A stretch of DNA of 11,598 nt. It comes from DATKEH01 sp035546355. GTDB lineage: Bacteria; Acidobacteriota; Thermoanaerobaculia; Multivoradales; JAIOJS01. A model generated the notes under the pieces. It searched no databases, had not been told where the DNA came from, and saw nothing but the letters and a program-made list of their open reading frames with translations. Positions 6,556 through 11,598 of this stretch are shown one piece after another; the first letter of the stretch is position 1; each line of letters starts with the position of its first letter. A program made the translations under genes and the position numbers. Where the stretch lies: contig DATKEH010000003.1 of the NCBI GenBank assembly GCA_035546355.1, positions 1-11,598 of the forward strand. Reading direction: 5' to 3'.

Positions 6556-7599
6556 ATGCTCGAAGCGCACGACCTGACGCGTCGCTACGGCGACTTCACG
6601 GCCGTCGACGACATCTCGTTCACGGTGGGCGAGGGCGAGATCCTGGGGATGCTCGGCCCCAATGGGGCGGGCAAGACCACCACCATCCGCATGCTCACCG
6701 GCTTCTTGCCGCCCACTCGCGGCGAGGTGCGGGTGGCGGGGCACGACCTGGCCAGCGAGCCGCTGCGCGCCCGGCGCCAGATCGGCTACCTGCCCGAGAA
6801 CGTCGCCCTCTACCCGGAGATGCGGGTCGAGGAGTATCTCGCCTACCGGGCGCGTCTCGAGGGCCTCGGCCGCGCCGAGGCGAAGCGCGCCATCGGCGAG
6901 GTCAACGAGCGCTGCCTGATCGAGGAGGTGCGGCGGCAGATCATCGGCACCCTCTCCAAGGGCTTCCGGCAGCGGGTGGGCCTCGCCGCCGCCATCCTGC
7001 ACCAACCGCGCGTGCTGGTGCTCGACGAGCCGACGGTGGGTCTCGACCCCAAGCAGATCATCGCCATCCGCGAGCTGATCCGCGAGCTCGGCCAGGCCCA
7101 TACGCTGCTGCTGTCGACCCACATCCTGCCCGAGGTAGAGCTGCTCTGCCAGCGGGTGATCATCATCGACCGCGGCCGCATCGTCGACCAGGGCACTCCC
7201 GACAGCCTGCACGAGCGCTGGCGCGGCAACAGCCTGGTACGCCTGGCGCTCAAGGGCGACCCGGCGGACGGGGAGGAGCAGATCCGCCGCCTGCCGGGGG
7301 TGCTGGCGGTGCGCCGCGACCCCGCCGTCGCCGGGCGCTATGCGGTCGAGGGGGGGCGCGAGGCCGACCTACGGGAGCCGCTCTTCCGGCTCGCCGTCGA
7401 GCGCGGGTGGGTGCTGCTCGAGCTGGCCGAGGAGCGCGCCTCGCTGGAGGACATCTTCGTCCGCCTCACCACCAGGGACGTGGTGGCGGAGGGCGCGGTC
7501 GACGAACCCCGCGAGGAGACGGTCGCCGCGGCTGCCGGCGGGCCGGAGGCGGCCGCTCGGCCTGCCGAGCCCGCGGGCGGCGAGGAGGTGCCGTCGTGA
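6556..7599 (+). CDS. ABC transporter ATP-binding protein, GldA-like (ABC-2 exporter type)
   Basis: ATPase subunit of an ABC-2-type exporter, 347 residues, on the cytoplasmic face. Motifs in order: Walker A GPNGAGKTT (34-42); IGYLPENVALYPEM (76-89) in the Q-loop region, where Glu replaces the usual Gln, as often in GldA/NosF-like ATPases; signature LSKGFRQR (133-140); Walker B VLVLDEPT (153-160) with catalytic Glu158; D-loop GLDP (162-165); and switch His189. A second segment (about 225-320, ending SLEDIFVRLTT) is the regulatory C-terminal domain common in this subfamily, followed by an Ala/Glu/Pro-rich tail of about 30 residues with no recognisable fold. A good SD precedes the ATG. It is the first gene of the operon; its TGA overlaps the permease GTG (GTGA), so it pairs with that permease. 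It is complete with all catalytic elements. Function as an exporter ATPase is secure; the cargo is unknown. Confidence 0.95.
   Translation: MLEAHDLTRRYGDFTAVDDISFTVGEGEILGMLGPNGAGKTTTIRMLTGFLPPTRGEVRVAGHDLASEPLRARRQIGYLPENVALYPEMRVEEYLAYRARLEGLGRAEAKRAIGEVNERCLIEEVRRQIIGTLSKGFRQRVGLAAAILHQPRVLVLDEPTVGLDPKQIIAIRELIRELGQAHTLLLSTHILPEVELLCQRVIIIDRGRIVDQGTPDSLHERWRGNSLVRLALKGDPADGEEQIRRLPGVLAVRRDPAVAGRYAVEGGREADLREPLFRLAVERGWVLLELAEERASLEDIFVRLTTRDVVAEGAVDEPREETVAAAAGGPEAAARPAEPAGGEEVPS
7583..7590 (+). promoter_or_regulatory. Shine-Dalgarno site deciding the permease start
   Basis: AGGAGGTG at the end of the ATPase gene lies 5 bases before the GTG at 7596. It supports that start over longer in-frame readings, which would run through the ATPase gene. 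Confidence 0.75.
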
Positions 7600-8339
7600 G
7601 GGGCCTGCTGGCGACCATGGGGCGGGAGCTGCGCGGCTACTTCGTCTCGCCGCTCGGCTGGGTGGTGGCCACCGGGTTCCTCTTCTTCCACGGGCTGTCG
7701 TTCCAGACCATCGTCGACTACCTCAACGACCCGCGCGCCCCGGCGGCGATGACGCCGCTCGACTTCTTCTTCGGCGGCACGTTGTTCTACTGGCTCGCGC
7801 TGCTGTTCGTGGCGCCGGTGCTGACCATGCGCCTGCTGTCGGAGGAGCGCAAGACGGGCACCATCGAGATGCTGCTCACGGCGCCGGTCACCGAGGGCCA
7901 GGTGGTGCTCGGCAAGTACTTCGGGGCGCTGGTCTTCTACCTGTTCCTCTGGCTGCCCACCGTGATCTACGCGCTGCTGCTGGCGCGGCACCTGCCGCTC
8001 GACTGGGGGCCGGTCGCGGCGAGCTACCTGGGGACGCTCGGCATCGGTGCGCTGTTCCTCGCCGTCGGCACCTTCACCTCGGCGCTCACCCGCAACCAGG
8101 TGGTGGCGGCGGTGGGCTCGTTCGCCCTCATGTTCCTGCTCTTCCTGCCGGCCTTCCTCGAGTTCCTGGTCAACGACCCGGCGATTCGCGACGCGGTGCA
8201 GTACCTCAACCTCTACCAGCACATGGACGAGTTCAGCAAGGGGATCGTCGACTCGCGAAGGCTGGTGTACTACGTGAGCGTCAGCGCCCTGTTCCTGTTC
8301 CTCACCAGCCGCGCGCTGGCGGCCAACAAGGGGAGGTGA
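7596..8339 (+). CDS. ABC-2 permease, GldF-like
   Basis: Membrane permease subunit of 247 residues that partners the preceding ATPase. Six hydrophobic segments are visible, at about 17-37, 58-78, 107-130, 139-161, 168-190 and 224-241. The loop after the second carries LLSEERKTGTIEMLLTAPV (80-98), the characteristic ABC-2/GldF sequence (RxxGTxExLLxxPV) thought to contact the ATPase. Length matches GldF (about 240 residues). The GTG at 7596 overlaps the upstream TGA by two bases and has a strong SD. Its own end contains the SD of the next gene (GGAGGTGA, 8332-8339), binding translation of the two together. In Bacteroidota GldF works with GldA and GldG in gliding motility; in other phyla the same module exists without gliding, so the name denotes family and not function here. 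Confidence 0.93.
   Translation: MRGLLATMGRELRGYFVSPLGWVVATGFLFFHGLSFQTIVDYLNDPRAPAAMTPLDFFFGGTLFYWLALLFVAPVLTMRLLSEERKTGTIEMLLTAPVTEGQVVLGKYFGALVFYLFLWLPTVIYALLLARHLPLDWGPVAASYLGTLGIGALFLAVGTFTSALTRNQVVAAVGSFALMFLLFLPAFLEFLVNDPAIRDAVQYLNLYQHMDEFSKGIVDSRRLVYYVSVSALFLFLTSRALAANKGR
8332..8339 (+). promoter_or_regulatory. Shine-Dalgarno site of the GldG-like gene, overlapping the permease stop codon
   Basis: GGAGGTGA is fully complementary to the usual 16S rRNA 3' tail. It contains the permease TGA and lies 4 bases before the ATG at 8344, so initiation of the GldG-like gene is physically linked to permease termination. Confidence 0.75.
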
Positions 8340-8343
8340 GGCG

Positions 8344-9870
8344 ATGTCCGCACGAGCCAGGGAGCGGGTGACCCGGCGGCAGGTGGTGTTCGGCACCACC
8401 CTCGGGGCGGCGGTGCTGCTCGCCCTGGTGCTGGTCGGCATCGTCAACTACCTCGCCTCCCGCCACTACCAGCGCTGGGACTGGACGCGCAGCCGGCTCT
8501 ACACGCTGTCGGAGAAGAGCCGCAACATCCTCTCCGACCTCGACCAGGAGATCACCGCGGTGGTCTTCATGGACGACCAGTCGCAGCTCTACCAGCCGGT
8601 CAGCGAGCTGCTGGCGCGCTACGCCGCGGCCTCGCCGCACCTGCAGGTGCAGCACATCGACCCGGCCCGCAACCGCGCCCAGGCCGAGCGGCTGGTCGAG
8701 CGCTACGACATCCAGCGCGCCAACGTGGTGGTGTTCGTCGGGCCGGACGACAAGCGGGTGGTGGACGCCGCCGACCTCGCCGAGTACGACTACTCGGCCC
8801 TGCAGATGGGCGGCGCGCCGGAGATGCAGGGTTTCCGTGGCGAACAGAAGTTCACCAGCGCCATCCTGGAGCTGATGGAGGCGGAGAAACCCACTCTGCT
8901 GTTCACCACCGGGCACGGCGAGGCGTCGCTCGACAGCTTCGATCCGGGTGGGCTCGGCAGGCTGCAGCAGTTCCTGGGGCAGGACAACTTCGAGATCGAG
9001 GAGTGGGCCTCGCTGGGCAAGGACGACGTCCCCGCCGACGCCGATCTGGTAGTGGTGGCGGGCCCCACCTCCCCCTTCAGCGCCCCCGAGCTGGTGGCGC
9101 TGGGGCGGTTCCTCGATCGTGGCGGCCGCCTGCTGCTGCTCGTCGACCCCACCCTGACCCCGACCACCGAGCTGGTGAGCGTCGGCCTCGCGCCCTGGCT
9201 CGCCGAGTACGGCGTGACCCTGCGCGACGACATCGTCGTCGACCCCGCCAACCTCCTGCCCTTCTTCAGCGCCGAGACCATCTTCGCCGCCAACTACGGG
9301 TCGCACCCGATCACCGACGCCTTGCGCCAGGCGCGGGTGCCGGTGGTCTTCGCGCTGGCCCGCTCGGTGACCGGCAGTGGCGACGCCGAGATCACCGAGC
9401 TGGTGCGCACCAGCGACCAGGGGTGGGGGGAGACCGACCTCGAGAACCTGGCGTCGGTGTCGCGGGGCGAGGGGGACACGCCGGGGCCGGTGTCGCTGGG
9501 CGTGGCGGTGGAGCTGCCGGCGGCGGCGGGCGCCGGGCCGCGGCCGCCGGGTGAGAGGGAAGGGGATGACGAGGACGAGGGCGCAGGGGAAGCGGCGCCG
9601 CCGGCCGGGCGGCTGGTGGTCTACGGCGATTCGGACTGGGTCACCAACTCCCAGCTCGACCAGCCGGGCAACGCCACGCTCGCCGCCGATACCCTCAATT
9701 GGCTGGTAGAGCGCGAGTCGCACCTCGGCATCGCCCCCAAGGAGCCGGAGCAGGTGCGGCTGTCGCTGATGCCGCAGCAGCGGCGGCTGATGTTCTGGCT
9801 GGTCATCGCCGGGCTGCCGTCGCTGGCGCTGATCGCCGGCGGAGTGGTCTTCTACCGGCGGAGGCGCTGA
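8344..9870 (+). CDS. GldG-family ABC transport auxiliary protein (membrane-anchored, both ends)
   Basis: A 508-residue auxiliary component of the ABC system. An N-terminal helix (about 13-36) is followed by YQRWDWTRSRLYTLSEKSR (42-60), the conserved GldG opening (D.T....YTLS..T/S). A large, presumably periplasmic region contains LLFTTGHGEASL (185-196), the family GHGE motif; a Rossmann-like stretch GRLLLLVDPT (261-270); and VVYGDSDWVTN (425-435), matching the GDSDF.sN motif. A second helix at 482-504 ends in RRRR, anchoring the C terminus with positive residues on the cytoplasmic side. Residues 393-421 form a Gly/Glu/Asp/Pro-rich acidic insert just before the GDSD strand, probably a flexible linker. 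The ATG and start are fixed by a strong SD. It sits third in the operon, 4 bases after the permease. It is unlikely to be an enzyme; a scaffold or substrate-handling role is inferred. Confidence 0.92.
   Translation: MSARARERVTRRQVVFGTTLGAAVLLALVLVGIVNYLASRHYQRWDWTRSRLYTLSEKSRNILSDLDQEITAVVFMDDQSQLYQPVSELLARYAAASPHLQVQHIDPARNRAQAERLVERYDIQRANVVVFVGPDDKRVVDAADLAEYDYSALQMGGAPEMQGFRGEQKFTSAILELMEAEKPTLLFTTGHGEASLDSFDPGGLGRLQQFLGQDNFEIEEWASLGKDDVPADADLVVVAGPTSPFSAPELVALGRFLDRGGRLLLLVDPTLTPTTELVSVGLAPWLAEYGVTLRDDIVVDPANLLPFFSAETIFAANYGSHPITDALRQARVPVVFALARSVTGSGDAEITELVRTSDQGWGETDLENLASVSRGEGDTPGPVSLGVAVELPAAAGAGPRPPGEREGDDEDEGAGEAAPPAGRLVVYGDSDWVTNSQLDQPGNATLAADTLNWLVERESHLGIAPKEPEQVRLSLMPQQRRLMFWLVIAGLPSLALIAGGVVFYRRRR
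9860..9864 (+). promoter_or_regulatory. Shine-Dalgarno site deciding the DUF4340 start
   Basis: GGAGG, within the last codons of the GldG-like gene, lies 8 bases before the GTG at 9873. It supports this start, 2 bases after the upstream TGA, over an in-frame reading that begins inside the preceding gene. Confidence 0.72.
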
Positions 9871-9872
9871 GC

Positions 9873-11318
9873 GTGCGGCCGCGGTCGCTGCTGGTGCTCG
9901 CGCTGGTGGTGGCGGCGCTCGCCGCCTTCGTGTGGTTCTACGAGCGCGAGCTGCCGACGACCGAGGAGCGCGAGCAGCAGGCGAAGCGGGTGCTGCCGGG
10001 GCTCGAGCAGGACGAGGTCCGCGAGCTGCGCATCGAGCGCGAGGGGGAGACGGTGCGGCTGGTGCGGCAGCAGGCGCCGGAGGCGGGGGGAGAGGGTGAT
10101 GCCGGCGATGGGGAGGATCGCGAGGGGCGCGCGGCGGCACCGGACGGGGAGCCCGAATGGCGACTCGTCGAGCCGCTGGCGGCCGCCGCCGACCGCTTCG
10201 CCGTCGACGGGCTGGTGCGCCGGCTGGTCGAGCTCGAGAAGGAGCGCACGCTGGAAGGGGTGGCGCGCGACGAGCACGGCCTCGACCCCCCCGCCGCTCG
10301 CGTCACCCTGGTCACCGAGGACGGTGAGCGCGAGCTGCTGGTGGGTTCCCAGGTGCCGGCCACCAGCGAGCGCGCCGTCGCCGTCGCCGGCCAGGACGGC
10401 GTCCATACGGTCGGCGACACGCTGTGGAGCGACCTCGTCCGCGAGCCGGGGGAGTGGCGCAGCCGCGAGGTCTTCACCTGGCAGCGGGCGGACGTCGAGC
10501 GGGTGGCGCTCGCCGGCGGCGGCGAGCGCCTGGTGCTGGCGCGCCGCGACGACGACTTCTGGATCGAGGCGCCGATCGTCGACCTGGCCGACAGCGAGAG
10601 CGTGGACCGCCTGCTGAACGGGCTCGTCGGGCTCTCGGTGTCGCGCTTCCTCGACCAGGCGGCGGGCGAGGACACCGGGCTGGAGCCGGCGCGGGCCAGC
10701 GTCGAGGTGGTGCTCAGGGGCCGCAAGGAGCCGGTGCGGCTGCTCTGGGGTGCCCCCGCCGGCGAGACGGAGGAGCACTACGCGCGGCTGGGGGCGCAGA
10801 CTTTCACCGCCACCGGCCCCTTCGCCGAGCTGGCCGGCCGCGAGCCAGCCGCCTGGCGCTCCCGCGCCTTGACCACCCTGCCGCTCTATGCCATCGACGA
10901 GATCGAAGTCTCCGGGGAAGGGGGTGCCCTCGGCCTCGAGCGCCGCGGCGCGGACTGGAGGCGGGGCGAGGAGACGATCCTCTACGGCACGGTGAGCGAT
11001 TTGCTGATGCGCCTCACCGACGCCGAGGCGACCGCGATGCTGAGCCGCGAGGAGGCGGCGGCCCGTGGCTACGACCTGCGGAGGCCCCGCCTGCAGCTGG
11101 CGCTCGGCGGGGAGGACGGCACCCAGGAGCTCGCCCTCTATGCCGCCGGCAGCGAGGGGACGCCGGCGACGGTCGAGGGGCGCGACGTGGTGCTGCTGCT
11201 CTCCGAGGAGACCGCCGCCGGGTTGCAGGAGGCGATCGCCGCAGTGCGCTCTGCCGAGGCACTGGCCGCCGAACCCGAGACCGAGGTGGGAGCTGCGTCG
11301 CCGGGAGAGGGCTCCTGA
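9873..11318 (+). CDS. DUF4340 domain protein, N-terminally membrane-anchored
   Basis: A 481-residue envelope protein regularly found next to GldA/F/G-like modules; its biochemical role is unknown. The GTG start gives RPR then a single helix (about 5-22, LLVLALVVAALAAFVWFY), with no lipobox or clear cleavage site, so it is probably a signal anchor with the rest in the periplasm. The body shows three similar units: V.ELRIEREGETVRLVR then EWRLVEP (49-101); VERVALAGGGERLVLARR then FWIEAP (208-234); and IDEIEVSGEGGALGLERR then DWRRGEE (341-367). Each is followed by a helix of pattern VxxLLxxLxxL and a G.(D/E)P or Y.L..P segment (GLDPPAARV 136-144; GLEPARASV 269-277; GYDLRRPRL 399-407). A Gly/Asp/Glu-rich insert lies at 69-94 inside unit one. 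It follows the GldG-like gene by 2 bases, and its TGA overlaps the presumed CTG start of the next gene. Family call is confident; function is open. Confidence 0.88.
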   Translation: MRPRSLLVLALVVAALAAFVWFYERELPTTEEREQQAKRVLPGLEQDEVRELRIEREGETVRLVRQQAPEAGGEGDAGDGEDREGRAAAPDGEPEWRLVEPLAAAADRFAVDGLVRRLVELEKERTLEGVARDEHGLDPPAARVTLVTEDGERELLVGSQVPATSERAVAVAGQDGVHTVGDTLWSDLVREPGEWRSREVFTWQRADVERVALAGGGERLVLARRDDDFWIEAPIVDLADSESVDRLLNGLVGLSVSRFLDQAAGEDTGLEPARASVEVVLRGRKEPVRLLWGAPAGETEEHYARLGAQTFTATGPFAELAGREPAAWRSRALTTLPLYAIDEIEVSGEGGALGLERRGADWRRGEETILYGTVSDLLMRLTDAEATAMLSREEAAARGYDLRRPRLQLALGGEDGTQELALYAAGSEGTPATVEGRDVVLLLSEETAAGLQEAIAAVRSAEALAAEPETEVGAASPGEGS

Positions 11319-11598
11319 GCTCGCACCGCGCCGCCGTCGCGCGAGACGGGTGGGCGCCGCCCGCGGGGGCCGGCTCCGCCGCCGGGAAGCGGTGCGCCGG
11401 CCTCGCCGCCGCCGCCGCCTGCGCCGCCCTGCTTCTGGGCTCCTGCGGCGGCGGCAGCGCCGGGGTGGCCGACTTCCGGCTGCCGACGCTGGACGGCCGC
11501 ACCCTCGGGCCGGCCGACTTCCCGGGACAAGTGGTGGTCCTCGAATTCTGGGCCACCTGGTGCGCGCCCTGCCACGTGCAGGCGCGGATCCTCGAGGA
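11315..11598 (+). CDS. TlpA-like thioredoxin-fold lipoprotein, 3' partial, probable CTG start
   Basis: An envelope thiol-disulfide oxidoreductase or redoxin, cut off by the window end after 94 codons. The visible thioredoxin-fold start is VADFRLPTLDGRTL (51-64), then VVVLEFWATWCAPC (73-86) with the redox pair Cys83 and Cys86. Before it, KRCAGLAAAAACAALLLGSC (25-44) is a lipoprotein signal with lipobox LGSC and lipidated Cys44, then a Gly/Ser linker. No ATG, GTG or TTG occurs in frame ahead of the lipobox, and none for more than 100 codons upstream. The only plausible initiator is the CTG at 11315, which overlaps the DUF4340 TGA (CTGA) with a GGGAGAGG tract (11303-11310) just upstream. Starting at the GTG at 11465 would discard the signal. 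It closes the visible ABC operon. TlpA/ResA-type reductases commonly serve cytochrome c or envelope cysteine maturation; the target here is unknown. Confidence 0.82.
   Translation, partial: MSSHRAAVARDGWAPPAGAGSAAGKRCAGLAAAAACAALLLGSCGGGSAGVADFRLPTLDGRTLGPADFPGQVVVLEFWATWCAPCHVQARILE

Noticed and set aside
9464..9500. Possible G-quadruplex in the GldG-like gene (four G-runs)
   Set aside because: Loops are uneven (3, 7 and 11 bases), and G-runs like these are frequent by chance in coding DNA of this composition.
8302..10140. A 612-codon minus-strand open frame under the GldG-like and DUF4340 genes
   Set aside because: Low-complexity shadow of two genes with clear family motifs and SD sites on the plus strand.
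11465..11467. GTG at 11465 as start of a cytoplasmic thioredoxin
   Set aside because: It would discard an in-frame lipoprotein signal with a good lipobox, and it has no suitable ribosome binding site.
1..11598. tRNA or rRNA genes, CRISPR arrays, insertion sequences, phage or integration sites
   Set aside because: Reading through all gaps and genes I found no repeat array, inverted terminal repeats, tRNA-like cloverleaf or recombinase sequence; every gap between genes is under 80 bases.

Overview
The window is a GC-rich bacterial chromosome segment (by eye near 70% G+C), packed with genes and with no gap longer than about 80 bases. Nothing looks mobile: there are no transposases, integrases, tRNAs, CRISPR arrays or clear composition breaks. 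Start codons are mixed (ATG, GTG, TTG and probably CTG), and several genes overlap by start and stop codons. The gene set resembles soil Acidobacteriota (Thermoanaerobaculia-like) or a similar Gram-negative lineage. That placement is an inference from gene content and composition only.

Region 1 (bases 1 to about 5,443) is a potassium and ion-homeostasis block. A plus-strand CPA2 (Kef/YbaL-type) cation/proton antiporter, cut off at its 5' end by the window edge, runs convergently into a minus-strand operon. That operon reads, in transcription order: a 102-residue charged coiled-coil protein of unknown function; a two-helix potassium channel with tandem RCK domains; and a CPA1 (NhaP2/CvrA-type) antiporter with a TrkA-C domain. 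All three transporters carry RCK/TrkA-type regulatory domains, so together they look like ligand-gated potassium flux in both directions. The small protein is tied to the channel by a TTGA start/stop overlap.

Region 2 (5,444 to 6,483) begins with a 77-base divergent intergenic space. On both sides a TANNNT hexamer lies exactly 6 bases before the start codon, which suggests leaderless transcripts in both directions. The plus-strand gene is an alkaline-phosphatase-superfamily metalloenzyme (phosphoglycerate mutase/phosphopentomutase-like) of unknown substrate.

Region 3 (6,484 to the end) is a plus-strand operon behind a probable extended -10 promoter. It encodes a Gld-type ABC exporter module: a GldA-like ATPase, a GldF-like ABC-2 permease, a GldG-like membrane-anchored auxiliary protein and a DUF4340 protein with a threefold internal repeat. 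A lipoprotein thioredoxin of the TlpA type follows and is cut off by the window end. Tight spacing, strong ribosome binding sites inside the preceding genes and GTGA/CTGA overlaps indicate one transcript. The modules are known as families, but the cargo of this ABC system outside gliding Bacteroidota is not established. The combination with DUF4340 and a TlpA lipoprotein is the most system-like feature of the window.
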